A DNA stretch of 64,000 nt, from NCBI GenBank assembly GCA_046348835.1, contig JAXMDM010000003.1, forward strand, positions 1 through 64,000, written 5' to 3'. Source of the stretch: Defluviicoccus sp046348835. GTDB lineage: Bacteria > Pseudomonadota > Alphaproteobacteria > Rhodospirillales > Defluviicoccaceae. Made by a program: the position numbers and the translations under genes. The notes beneath the pieces were generated by a model that searched no databases, had not been told where the DNA came from, and saw nothing but the letters and a program-made list of their open reading frames with translations. Every line of letters starts with the position of its first letter. The first letter of the stretch is position 1. Shown here piece after piece: positions 1 to 10,026 of the stretch.

Positions 1-149
1 AACCGCGCTGCTGGCCCCTTGGCACCGCCGCGTCAAGGCCAACGCCCGCCGCCTCGGCAGATCCAAATGAACCGCCAGCACCGAGACGGCCGAGAGCGTA
101 CAGCCGGCGAAGGCCGCTTTCCATAAACGCTCCGAGGCGGCGGATTGCC

Positions 150-194
150 ATTCCGAAGATCGGCAACGGCCAGGCGGGTCGACCGGATGCGCAT
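150..194 (-). pseudogene. ParE/RelE-like toxin, N-terminal remnant
   Basis: An ATG at 194 on the minus strand opens MRIRSTRLAVADLR, which matches the usual N-terminus of ParE/RelE-type mRNA interferase or gyrase toxins (MRIxWTxxAxxDLR). After about 14 residues the reading frame continues with low-complexity Pro/Arg-rich sequence unlike the family. It lies 27 bases downstream of an antitoxin-like fragment in the usual antitoxin-toxin order. Seen: the short N-terminal similarity and its loss. Inferred: a truncated, non-functional toxin. The match is short, so confidence is limited. Positions 1-130 are open in several frames and were not assigned. Confidence 0.35.
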
Positions 195-220
195 CGCCGG
201 CCCCTGCTGCCGAGCCGTCT

Positions 221-349
221 TCAGCGCCCGCGCCGCCAGAATGCGGCGACCTCGTCGTCGTCGACGAACGCCCCGGCCTCCGCCTGACGCAGCCCCTCCC
301 CGATGTGTGCGGTCTACCAGGCGTGCACCGTTTCTTTCGCCACCGCACC
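221..349 (-). pseudogene. ParD-like antitoxin, C-terminal remnant with internal stop
   Basis: The minus strand reads VAKETVHAW, then a TAG stop at 316-314, then TAHIGEGLRQAEAGAFVDDD and EVAAFWRRGR before the TGA at 223-221. The second half is the typical tail of antitoxins paired with ParE toxins (xxIxEGLRQAxAGxFxxDxEVAA). Reading the TAG as CAG (Gln) gives the expected WQ. The N-terminal DNA-binding half is absent: at about 350 the sequence changes abruptly to AT-rich DNA. Seen: the tail motif, the in-frame stop and the composition break. Inferred: a toxin-antitoxin module cut by the arrival of the neighbouring AT-rich segment and then decayed. Confidence 0.45.
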
Positions 350-350
350 A

Positions 351-542
351 CTAGTCTTTTTTATTTAGATCACGAATCCCGCTCTTTTGAAGTTGATCGA
401 TAAGAAACTTTCGACCACTCTCTTCCTTATCCTGAGACCGTTGCTTAGAACTACTCGCTGGGCCGCCGTGTGATGAGGTCCTTTCTCCGGAAATAGGATA
501 TAACATACCAAGCTGCTTCGGCGTTCTCCCTTTTTCATGCAC
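351..542 (-). CDS. hypothetical small protein downstream of avcD
   Basis: This 63-residue frame starts at an ATG 35 bases after the stop of the deaminase gene, on the same strand and within the same AT-rich segment. It is hydrophilic, rich in Ser, Lys, Gln and Arg, with no membrane segment or recognisable domain; the last third (about residues 38-63) could be helical. A GGAG lies upstream of the start at a rather long distance, so the ribosome site is only fair. It may be a real small partner of the defence gene or a chance frame in AT-rich DNA. I do not recognise the family. Confidence 0.3.
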   Translation of the reverse strand: MHEKGRTPKQLGMLYPISGERTSSHGGPASSSKQRSQDKEESGRKFLIDQLQKSGIRDLNKKD

Positions 543-577
543 CTATTTCCACTCCCTTCCGCGATTCAGGGGCTGCC

Positions 578-2131
578 TTATTTAAGGACACCCAATCCCT
601 TTCTCTTTTCTCTTTGCTCCAGAGAATTAACTATCATCTGCTCTCTGGATACGTAGCTGTCCAGAGGCTGAGGGAATACCGGAAAGGAAGTTTTCTTGTC
701 TCTAATGACTACCCTTCCGTTTTCCTTTCTTTCCAAGCCATTCTTAAAAAGGCGAAGCATATTACGAGGCGCCACCCCTTCATACTGAAGAAATATTACT
801 TTTCTACCATTATCTTTTTCATCCATAGAAACTGAATCTTCGTGCAAGTTAAGCGCTAAACTTTTTGGGTAAGGCTCGATGTAAACGACCTTTGCAATAC
901 CACTTGCAACAATATGCCGCGCACAGCTATGGCATGGAAAAGTCGTCGAAAATAACGTAGATCCTCTTAGCCCATCCTTAGCGCTTCGTGCCACCGAAAT
1001 TATAGCTTCCATTTCGGCATGCACAGCACGAGAAAACTCAATAAGGCTCCGAATACCGGTGGTCGCTAGTATGCTTCGCAGCTTCTCGGTTTCTACAGAT
1101 GGGACCGCCTTTTGGATAGAGGAGATAATCTTGGCATACAGCTCTTCCTTTTGTTTGTCGTTATGGCAGAGGCGCTCACCCCATAGATAGCAACGGTGAT
1201 CATCGTCTCTATCTTCAGTGGTATACAAACCTCCGCCGCTTTTAGGAACGTCATTCCAACCTATACCGATCAACTCACCCTCTTCGGAATAAATAGCTGC
1301 ACCGACCTGCCTAGACATACAAGCAGAGCGGGATGCTGCCGCCATGGCATTGTACATAGCCGATTCATCTCGGGCGGGCGTAATAATAGAGGTACTGAAA
1401 AGAATATCACAGTAGCGTGATATAGTTACCTTCAGCTGATTCGTATTTTCTTTATCATTCCTGACGAAAAAATCAGCCAAGTGGCTCGTTTCGCGCACTT
1501 TTTGTCCGTAAGAAACCTCCTCGTGCTCATCGCGGCTGATTAAAGGCCCTGTTGCCGCTTTGGCAATCCCTGACCGCAATAAGCGTTTTTCCCGGACATC
1601 TTCTGGCGCAAATACGGCTATCAGCCAAAAGATGTCTCCATATACGTCTCTGAGGACGTTTACTTCCTCTGGATGCTTTAGCGAGTCTATAAAATGGGCC
1701 CGACGAAGAGGTAGTGGTGGAGCAACTTCGGCCTGTGCTGTCAACAAAGGCGCATAACCATCACCTACTCGATTAAGAGCGATTTGTTCTATGCATTTTT
1801 CAATAAGATATTCACAACAGTAAACATGTCTAAGCTTGTTGCCAATATCTTGAAGGCGCTGGGTACGCTCATGGCCTTGTAAATTTTTATCGAATGGTTC
1901 ATCGACGTTCTTAGCCGAATCAGCGATGAGGTCGCTGACCTTGTAATAATGTACGTTGTAGTTGTACTCATCTTCTAGTATGGCTTTGAGCATCATGGCT
2001 GTTGTTGTGACACCGGAGGCAGCCGGTCCAACGAACGCGAACACCAATTCGGGAGTTCTCCGATCTGCTATTGAAATCGCCGGCGCTACCCCCTTGTCGG
2101 AGGGTAGCGCCTTATGCAGCGGTTCAGCCAT
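578..2131 (-). CDS. avcD: AvcD-type antiphage dCTP/deoxycytidylate deaminase
   Basis: A 517-residue protein with the two-part architecture of AvcD / antiphage dCTP deaminases. Residues about 28-250 form a P-loop kinase-like domain (GPAASGVTTT at 35-44, where the canonical Walker A lysine is replaced), and residues about 255-455 form a cytidine/deoxycytidylate deaminase domain with zinc motifs HAE at 371-373 and PCHSC at 399-403. Members of this family deplete cytidine deoxynucleotides during phage infection. The gene is visibly AT-richer than everything around it and sits next to toxin-antitoxin debris, fitting horizontal transfer. Start: ATG at 2131 with AAGGA just upstream. In Vibrio the activity is held in check by a small RNA (AvcI) encoded next to avcD; no such RNA could be recognised here. 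A housekeeping dCMP deaminase is unlikely given the length and kinase-like half. Confidence 0.85.
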   Translation of the reverse strand: MAEPLHKALPSDKGVAPAISIADRRTPELVFAFVGPAASGVTTTAMMLKAILEDEYNYNVHYYKVSDLIADSAKNVDEPFDKNLQGHERTQRLQDIGNKLRHVYCCEYLIEKCIEQIALNRVGDGYAPLLTAQAEVAPPLPLRRAHFIDSLKHPEEVNVLRDVYGDIFWLIAVFAPEDVREKRLLRSGIAKAATGPLISRDEHEEVSYGQKVRETSHLADFFVRNDKENTNQLKVTISRYCDILFSTSIITPARDESAMYNAMAAASRSACMSRQVGAAIYSEEGELIGIGWNDVPKSGGGLYTTEDRDDDHRCYLWGERLCHNDKQKEELYAKIISSIQKAVPSVETEKLRSILATTGIRSLIEFSRAVHAEMEAIISVARSAKDGLRGSTLFSTTFPCHSCARHIVASGIAKVVYIEPYPKSLALNLHEDSVSMDEKDNGRKVIFLQYEGVAPRNMLRLFKNGLERKENGRVVIRDKKTSFPVFPQPLDSYVSREQMIVNSLEQREKRKGLGVLK

Positions 2132-2355
2132 TTCCTTAACCCGGAGGGTGTGATTGCGATCTTATAACACGACGGTTTGAATCAGCGGTACCTCAAGTGT
2201 TAATGGGTTGTATTTCCGTCGCGATCGGCCTCAGCTGCTGCTTGTTATGGTTGCTGATGCTTTCATCCGACTCGCATGACTACCCAGCACCCCCCGATCA
2301 CGTTGCCGCAGAACAGGTTTTTGCCAGCGGGACCTAACGAAGTCCGCGGCTGCGG

Positions 2356-4236
<1,881 letters not shown>

Positions 4237-4299
4237 GGCCGAGCCTTTCCGGACTGAGCGATCCGGTGCGGCACGGCGGATGAATGGAGACGCCTCGGT

Positions 4300-4392
4300 C
4301 CGCATCCCTCCGCCGGTGTCAGCCGGATCAGGTTCCAAGGGTTGTCGGGCGCCGACCCGATCTCAGCCCCGCCCGGGGCTCCCCTTCGGACG
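4300..4392 (-). promoter_or_regulatory. TPP (THI-box) riboswitch of thiC
   Basis: Read on the minus strand the leader contains GGGGAGCCCC, GGGCTGAGA, ACCCTTGGAACCTGATC and CACCGGCGGAGGGATGCGG in order, the conserved core of the thiamine pyrophosphate riboswitch. It ends about 65 bases before the thiC start, the usual placement for translational or termination control. Confidence 0.95.
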
Positions 4393-4611
4393 AGCCTAGA
4401 TAGTGGGCACCGCCGCTCCATTCGTCAATCAGAAGCATGCGCAGAAAAGCCCCATCCGCCGGCCTGGCGGCGGATCGGCGGGCCTGCCAACGCGGGACGG
4501 CCGGTCCGCGTCCTGTTCGACGCGAGCATGTGTCGAATTGGCGAAAAAGACTCCCCCGGATGAGCGGAGTGCGCTAAATGGGGGGAAGGATCCTAGTTTG
4601 GGGGAACGAAG

Positions 4612-5949
4612 ATGATCCGCTCCGGGATTTTCGCAGCGCGCTTGCGTGCGGTGCTGGCGGGTGTCGTCTCGGCACTCGGGTTGGCGGTCTGTCTCGCCGT
4701 CCCTGCGGCGGCGGCCGACGTCGCGGCAGAAGCCGTCGCGGCGGAAGCCGTTGCGGCGCGGCCGGGGGCGGTGGACGGTACCTGGCTGTGGGTGTTGCCC
4801 AACGGGCCGGACGGGTTGCGGCCGACCCAGAGCTGGCACGCCAGCGGCTCCACCCCGGCCGGGGACATCTTCGTCGCCGGCATGGATCATGCCACCAACT
4901 CGGCGCTTTATCGCATCGATGCCTCCGGCCGGCTGACCCGGGTCGGCGACGCCCGGTCCGCCTCGGCGCGGGCCGGCAACCTGCAGCCGGGCGAAACGTT
5001 CGAGAAGTTCCACACCCGGCCGACGTGGTTCAAGGGCAAGGTCTACGTGGCGACCATGGACTACTCGAAGATCGACGCCGGCTACCTGAAGGAGCGGGGA
5101 TCCCACCTCTACGCCTTCGACCCGAAAACGGCGAAGCTGAACGATCTGTCGGCCGCCCAGCCGGGCGGGGTGAGCGCGCCGCACCTCAGCGTCGTCACCC
5201 TGGCCGCCGACCCCGCCCGCGACGTCATCTACCAGGCGGCGGTGCCCACCGGTGAGATCCTGCGCTACGACGTGGCACAGAAGCGGACCCTCAACCTCGG
5301 CCGTCCGCCGCAATACAACGTCCCCTACGTCTACGTGGGCCGGTTCATGTGGGTCGATTCCCGCGGCCGGCTCTACGTCAGCGCCGGTCACAGCCCGTCG
5401 CCGGTGACCTACGACCCGGCCATCTTCAATCATCTTTACGTCTATCAGCCGGGGAGCGGGTTCGCCCCGTTGCCCGACTGGTCGTTGCAGGCGACCCGGG
5501 CGATCGAGACCGGCCAGTGCCTGTCGGGGGGCGCCGTCTGCTACCTGGCCGACGATCAGAGCCGGGTGTACCGGTTCACCGATGCGGGGCCGACGTGGAG
5601 CTACGTGGGCCGGGTGGTCCCCGGCAATGAGACCGCCTGGGTGTTCCAGGTGAGCGCCGACGGCCGCACCGCCTATGTGATCACCAGCGAGGAGACGCCG
5701 GGGTCGACCGCCGCCCTCTACGCGTACGATCTGGAAAAGGGCACGTCGCGGCGCCTGTGCGCCATCGCCGATCTGGATCCGGCGTTCGCCGGCTACAACC
5801 GCCACACCGGCTACGCCGCCTGGGACGGCCAGGGGCGGTTCTATTTCGTCAGCTTCCCCTCCGTCCGCTCGCCGCTCTTCGGCAAGGTGAACGCCCGGGT
5901 GACCGCCATCGACCCCGCCCGCCTCACCGCCGCCCTGCATCTGGACTGA
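4612..5949 (+). CDS. secreted beta-propeller-like protein of unknown function
   Basis: A 445-residue protein with a clear Sec signal peptide (residues 1 to about 35, ending AVPAAAA). The mature part shows repeated blades of the type GDIFVAGMD, GKVYVATMD, GRLYVSAGH, SRVYRFTD and TAYVITSEE, separated by 40-60 residues and suggesting a beta-propeller. No catalytic motif or lipobox is visible, so it is probably periplasmic or secreted and may bind a ligand or glycan. It follows the divergent thiC leader and appears to be a single gene. Start: ATG at 4612. Which propeller subfamily it belongs to cannot be told by eye. Confidence 0.75.
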   Translation: MIRSGIFAARLRAVLAGVVSALGLAVCLAVPAAAADVAAEAVAAEAVAARPGAVDGTWLWVLPNGPDGLRPTQSWHASGSTPAGDIFVAGMDHATNSALYRIDASGRLTRVGDARSASARAGNLQPGETFEKFHTRPTWFKGKVYVATMDYSKIDAGYLKERGSHLYAFDPKTAKLNDLSAAQPGGVSAPHLSVVTLAADPARDVIYQAAVPTGEILRYDVAQKRTLNLGRPPQYNVPYVYVGRFMWVDSRGRLYVSAGHSPSPVTYDPAIFNHLYVYQPGSGFAPLPDWSLQATRAIETGQCLSGGAVCYLADDQSRVYRFTDAGPTWSYVGRVVPGNETAWVFQVSADGRTAYVITSEETPGSTAALYAYDLEKGTSRRLCAIADLDPAFAGYNRHTGYAAWDGQGRFYFVSFPSVRSPLFGKVNARVTAIDPARLTAALHLD

Positions 5950-6509
5950 CGCCAGCCGGAGCACGCTTCCGGGGACGACCCTCCGCCCGGGCGGGATCGA
6001 TCGATCAGCCTCCGAGCGCGTTCACCCTGACCCTGCGCCGCGGACGATCCGAACCGCCGGTGGCGTCCAGTTCTTACTCTACCTCTCCAACGCCTACCCA
6101 AGGGTGGCAGCGCCCGCTGCGGCGCTCAACTCGGTGGTTGAGCAGACCTCGATGGGGACCGATGCACAACGTCCCCACTCCCTTGAGGGAGAGGGGCCGG
6201 GTGAGGGGAATAACCTATCGATGAGCATCCGCCCCTCAGCCGGCGCTGCGCGCCGCCCTCTCCCCGACGGCCGAGGGCATTTTCGCACCCGTCTCCGATG
6301 GGTGCGCCCGATGCTCTTTTCCGGCCGCCGCGTGGCGGCGGGGCTCGATGGTAGCGCGCGCTCTTTTTCCTCCAATTGCCAAAAACGTTATAAATATGTA
6401 TGTTAATTAACGTATATGGATCGCCATCGGCGCCATCGGCACAGCGAATGTCGGCGCGCCGGTGGCCGTCCTTTGGCGGCCGTCCTTTGAGGGGTGCCAG
6501 GAGGGGGCA
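5950..6509. other. intergenic region with repeat-like palindromes
   Basis: This 560-base gap holds no convincing gene. It contains a CTCTCCCTCAAGGGAG-type repeat near 6176-6212, further short inverted repeats (GCACCC/GGGTGC near 6285-6312, GCCGCC/GGCGGC near 6326-6342), and an AT-rich patch at 6370-6420 that may carry the promoter of the next gene. Confidence 0.5.
6176..6212. repeat. dispersed intergenic repeat, copy 1
   Basis: The segment CTCCCTTGAGGGAGAGGGG followed by CCGGGTGAGGGG matches, inverted, the copy at 33845-33880 (CCCTCACCCCGGCCCTCTCCC then TCAGGGAG). This is the common proteobacterial intergenic repeat whose translations give strings like PSPGPSP or PHPGPLPQG. It can fold into a hairpin. 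Confidence 0.6.
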
Positions 6510-7313
6510 ATGAAGAACAGACGGTGGTTGTGGTCCTGGGCGGGCCCGGCCAGGGACGGGCGGGCGACGCCTTGGGGCGTTGTCGTTGCCGTTGCCCTGC
6601 TGGTCGCCGGGTGCGCCGCCTCGACCGAAGGCGTGGAGCCGGTTGCAGAGGCGATCCCGGCGACCGTGGTCTCGGCTGCACCGACGAAGGTCGTGCATCT
6701 GCAGGAGATTACCTTCGCTCTCGATCCGCTGGCGTCGATCGGAACCATGCAGGGCGGGATTGCTTGCCTTCCGAGCGTGCCGCTGGTCTGGGCCGACGTG
6801 CGCAAGGGACTGATCGACGAGCGCTTCACCGAACGCCAGTTCGCGCAAGTGTTCGAGCAAGAATTGGCCAATGCCCGGGTGCGGGTTGTCGGCGGGACCC
6901 ATTCCCCCTTCAAGGATCAGCAGCCGCCGGCGGCGGACGTCCTTGTCGCCGGCACCATCACCAGCCTGCAGAGCGCCCTGTGCTGGCCGCGCGCCGGCTT
7001 CGGCGATTACGGGCCGGTGCGCGGGCGGGTGCGGATCGGCGTCGATTGGAAGGCGTTCTCCGTCGCCGAGAAGCGGGAGAACGGTGTCGTCCATACCGAC
7101 GGCAGCGGTGAAACGGTGACCGAGTCGACCGTTCGGGAACTGCTCAACGCCGCGTTCGCGCAGGCGACGCGGGGCCTGCTCGCCGATGGTTCGTTCGCGG
7201 CGTTGATCCGCGCCGACGCGGGCGCGCCCACCGCCGGGATCGCCCCCTCGCGGTCGGCAGCGCCGGCGCAGGCGGGGCGCGCTCCCGGTGAGGAGACCGT
7301 CAATGTGCGCTAA
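6510..7313 (+). CDS. putative lipoprotein, first of a pair
   Basis: A 267-residue protein with an N-terminal membrane segment ending in the lipobox LLVAGC at residues about 31-36. The remainder is soluble and of no recognised family; residues about 55-230 look alpha/beta with one internal Cys pair (ACLP and ALCWP). The ATG at 6510 is chosen over a frame open from 6462 because a strong GGAGGGGG lies just upstream and the signal peptide then begins properly with MKNRR. Its end overlaps the start of the next lipoprotein gene by 11 bases, so the two are almost certainly translated together. Confidence 0.75.
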   Translation: MKNRRWLWSWAGPARDGRATPWGVVVAVALLVAGCAASTEGVEPVAEAIPATVVSAAPTKVVHLQEITFALDPLASIGTMQGGIACLPSVPLVWADVRKGLIDERFTERQFAQVFEQELANARVRVVGGTHSPFKDQQPPAADVLVAGTITSLQSALCWPRAGFGDYGPVRGRVRIGVDWKAFSVAEKRENGVVHTDGSGETVTESTVRELLNAAFAQATRGLLADGSFAALIRADAGAPTAGIAPSRSAAPAQAGRAPGEETVNVR

Positions 7314-8220
7314 ACTCGGCCAAAGCGTTGCCCGCACGGCAACCGCGGTCGCCATCGTCGCCACCCTTGGCGGCTGCGCCCAGCAGGTGTCGTATCTGCC
7401 GGCCTCGCCCCAGATCCGCCAGGAAGCGGGGGATGTGGCGGTCGTGCCGGTGCATTGCGTACGCGCCTATACCGTACCGCGGCCGACGGCGGGGAGCGGC
7501 GAGGCGGCCAAGTCCGGCGCCGGCCAGGGCGCTCTCCAGGGCGCGGCACCCGGCGCCGCGCTGTGCATGAGCGGCGGCGCTTACGGCTGCATCGCGGGCA
7601 TTCCGCTGGCGATCGGCGGCGCCATTATCGGTGCCGTCGGCGGTGCCGTCGTCGGTCTCGGCCGCGGCCACCCCGCCGCCGAGGTGGACGCCGGCGAGGC
7701 GGCGCTGCGACAGGCCTTCGAGGCGGCCCCCGCGGATGAAACGCTGGCCGATCTGGTCGCCCGCCGTGCCGGCGAGATGGGCGTCGCCCGCACGGTCGTC
7801 CGGGTCGAAAAGGAGCCGAAGAGCACGACCCTCGCCGATGGCGGCTTCGAGACGGCGCTCTTTATCGATCTGCCGCAGATGGCGCTGGCCGGCGAAGGAA
7901 AAATCGATCCCGAGGTCAGCCTGAGGATGATCGGCGAGGGGCGCCTGGTCAGGGTCGCCGACGGGGGGACGATCTGGTCGCGGACCTGGTGGTACAGGGG
8001 TCCGGCCCAGTCTTTCTTTGTCCTGGCGGCCGATGACGGTCGAGCCCTTGCGGAGGATGTGCAGGCGGGACTGGCGGTCATGGCCGCGAAGATCGTCGAC
8101 GACCTCTTCGTTTCCCAGCAGGCGGAGGCGCATATCCGCCTGACCGGCTTCGACGACGTGCCGCCGGGCACGGCGCAGACCGCGGAAGTCATACCCGGCA
8201 CCGCCCCGCCGTCCCCGTGA
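7303..8220 (+). CDS. putative lipoprotein with glycine-zipper segment
   Basis: A 305-residue protein starting at the ATG at 7303, inside the end of the upstream lipoprotein gene. It has a short signal segment and lipobox TLGGC near residue 20. Residues about 75-110 form a Gly/Ala-rich stretch (GGAIIGAVGGAVVGLG) typical of glycine-zipper membrane segments in outer-membrane lipoproteins. The C-terminal half is soluble. The coupled pair suggests a two-component envelope assembly; its function is unknown. A start 15 bases upstream at 7288 is possible but less likely. Confidence 0.75.
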   Translation: MCAKLGQSVARTATAVAIVATLGGCAQQVSYLPASPQIRQEAGDVAVVPVHCVRAYTVPRPTAGSGEAAKSGAGQGALQGAAPGAALCMSGGAYGCIAGIPLAIGGAIIGAVGGAVVGLGRGHPAAEVDAGEAALRQAFEAAPADETLADLVARRAGEMGVARTVVRVEKEPKSTTLADGGFETALFIDLPQMALAGEGKIDPEVSLRMIGEGRLVRVADGGTIWSRTWWYRGPAQSFFVLAADDGRALAEDVQAGLAVMAAKIVDDLFVSQQAEAHIRLTGFDDVPPGTAQTAEVIPGTAPPSP

Positions 8221-8298
8221 GCCTGGCCGCCGATCAACGCCACGGCGGCCGCGCCGCGTGCCGCCGGGCAGGCGACCGGCCAGCGCCGCGGCGCGCCG

Positions 8299-8634
8299 TC
8301 AGAACAGTTTGCCGCCGTCGGGGACGGGGTGGTCGGGGGTGACGAGGACGACGGCGCCGTCGGCGTCGGGGAGCCCCAACACCAGGACCTCGCTCTTCAC
8401 CGGGCCGATCTGCCTGGACGGGAAGTTGACCACAGCGATCACCTGGCGGCCGATGAGCGCCTCGGCGGCGTAGTGGCGGGTGAGCTGCGCCGACGAGGTC
8501 TTGCGGCCGATCTCCGCGCCGAAATCGATGCTCAGCACCAGCGCCGGCTTTTTCGCCGTCGCATGGGCGCGGGCGTCGATGACGGTGCCGACGCGGATGT
8601 CGATGCGGGCGAAGTCGTCATAGGTCACGGTCAT
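8299..8634 (-). CDS. csaA: CsaA-type tRNA-binding chaperone
   Basis: A 111-residue single-domain protein of the CsaA / tRNA-binding (Arc1p-EMAP) OB-fold family, with the typical blocks DFARIDIRVGTV, KTSSAQLT, IAVVNFPSRQIGP and SEVLVLG. CsaA binds tRNA and has protein chaperone activity linked to secretion in Bacillus. The length from the ATG at 8634 matches the family; upstream in-frame codons run into the phasin terminator. Confidence 0.92.
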   Translation of the reverse strand: MTVTYDDFARIDIRVGTVIDARAHATAKKPALVLSIDFGAEIGRKTSSAQLTRHYAAEALIGRQVIAVVNFPSRQIGPVKSEVLVLGLPDADGAVVLVTPDHPVPDGGKLF

Positions 8635-8666
8635 GGCGGGACGGCACTCATGCAAGGACGCAACGC

Positions 8667-8700
8667 AAAAAAGGCCCGGCCGCGTCACGGCCAGGCCTTT
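8667..8700 (-). terminator. rho-independent terminator after the first phasin gene
   Basis: On the minus strand AAAGGCCTGGCCGTG pairs with CGCGGCCGGGCCTTT and is followed by a run of six T. It lies 28 bases beyond the stop of the phasin gene, so it ends that transcript. Confidence 0.85.
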
Positions 8701-8727
8701 CGGCAACAAGACGGCTGGATCGTGGTG

Positions 8728-9198
8728 CTACTTGACCTTCAGCACCGACTGCTTCAGCTCGTCGAGGGTGGCGGAAATCCGCGCATTGATGTGCTGGGTC
8801 GCCTCGTTCTGCGACTTCGTCACCAGTTCCGCCAGCTCGCGCATATTGGAGAGGCTCTTGTCGAACACCTTCTTCGCCAGATCCGCCTGGGCGGCGACCA
8901 GCTCCTGCGGCGACGACGCGGCCTTGCCGAGACCCTGGAACGCCTTGGTCACCTCGGCCATGGTCTCCTGCAGGATCTCGCCCTGACGGCGCATCACCGC
9001 CTGCATGCCTTCCACCGCGCTGCGGTTGGCGGCGACGAGGGCCTCGACGTTCTTCTTCTGGCTGGCGACGACGGCATCCATGTCGACGCCGGGCAGCTTG
9101 TACTGACTGAGAGCCTTGGTGACCTCCTCGGTCAGCTTGCTCGGATCGAAGCCTTTGAAGTATTTCGAGAAATCGAATGCCTCTGGGGCGTTTGCCAT
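8728..9198 (-). CDS. phasin (PHA granule-associated protein)
   Basis: A 156-residue, almost entirely helical protein of the phasin family, which coats polyhydroxyalkanoate granules and controls their size. Family blocks seen are FDFSKYFKGFDP near the N-terminus, QKKNVEALVAANRSAVEGMQ at about residues 47-66, and a C-terminal helix with LSNMRELAELV. A GGAGGAG sits right before the ATG at 9198. It lies downstream of a second, similar phasin gene on the same strand, separated by about 260 bases, and a strong terminator follows it. Confidence 0.93.
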   Translation of the reverse strand: MANAPEAFDFSKYFKGFDPSKLTEEVTKALSQYKLPGVDMDAVVASQKKNVEALVAANRSAVEGMQAVMRRQGEILQETMAEVTKAFQGLGKAASSPQELVAAQADLAKKVFDKSLSNMRELAELVTKSQNEATQHINARISATLDELKQSVLKVK

Positions 9199-9414
9199 AA
9201 TTTCTTCTCCTCCATCAGGTCCCGGGCGACGGGCGCGTTTCCCGGGCGGGCGTCAACGTTGTCTTCGGTGCTGCGACGGGTAAACGCGGGAGCGCGGAGC
9301 ACGCGCTCGACGCCGCCTGGACCGTAAACGGAACGAGGACCGAGCGGAAGTCTTTCCACCATCCGCCGAACCCAGCGGCCGACAGAGGGTCCGTTAGCAA
9401 CATCGCAATGGTTC

Positions 9415-9445
9415 GGGCGGGGCCGCCGGTGGGCGGCCCGAGCCC
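9415..9445 (-). terminator. GC-rich hairpin after the second phasin gene
   Basis: GGCCGCC and GGCGGCC form a strong stem just beyond the phasin stop at 9462. There is no T run, so it may attenuate or protect the transcript rather than end it. Confidence 0.3.
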
Positions 9446-9461
9446 AGTTGGCGGTGAGCGA

Positions 9462-9941
9462 TCAGGCGACCGTGGCGGGCAGCTTTTCCGCCTTCACCTT
9501 CAGCGCCAGATCCTTGATCTCCTCGAGGGAGGCCGAGATGCGCGCATTGATCGTGTTGGTGGCGGTCTGGTTGGCGGAATTGACCAGGTCGGCCAGCTCA
9601 CGCATGTTGGACAGCGCGCGCTCGAACGCGGTCTTGGCCAGGTCGGCCTGGGTGGCGGCCACGTCGCGCGGCGAGCCGGCCTTGGACAGGGTGTCGATCG
9701 CCTTCGAGGCCTCGTTCATCGTCTCTTGCAGGATTTCGGCCTGGCGCTTCGCCACCGCCTGCAGGCCCTCGACGACGGCGCGGTTGGCGCTCGTCACCGC
9801 CTCGATGTTCTTCTTCTGGCTGTCGACCAGAGACTGCACATCGATGCCCGGCACCTGGAACGACTGCACCAGCTTCGTCACCTTGTCCATCAACTTGCCA
9901 GGATCGAGGTCCTTAAGCAGGGCTTCGGCTGACGGTACCAT
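9462..9941 (-). CDS. phasin (PHA granule-associated protein), second copy
   Basis: A 159-residue helical protein clearly paralogous to the neighbouring phasin: it shares the block SQKKNIEAVTSANRAVVEGL-type (about residues 47-66), RQAEILQETMNEASKA, and SNMRELADLVNSANQT near the C-terminus. The start at 9941 is preceded by AGGGAG; a frame open to 10031 is not supported. Two copies of TGCACCGCAA upstream (10027-10059) may be the operator for PhaR, whose gene is at 40.4-41.0 kb. Confidence 0.93.
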   Translation of the reverse strand: MVPSAEALLKDLDPGKLMDKVTKLVQSFQVPGIDVQSLVDSQKKNIEAVTSANRAVVEGLQAVAKRQAEILQETMNEASKAIDTLSKAGSPRDVAATQADLAKTAFERALSNMRELADLVNSANQTATNTINARISASLEEIKDLALKVKAEKLPATVA

Positions 9942-10026
9942 TGGGAAACTCCCTTCAACAAATTTGCGTCGGCGCCCGATCTCGGCGCCCCATTCATCCA
10001 CACCGCGAATATGGGCGTGCCTATGC

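Noticed and set aside
1..130. Partial gene at the left edge of the window
   Set aside because: Several minus-strand frames stay open but none has a recognisable family, so it was left unassigned.
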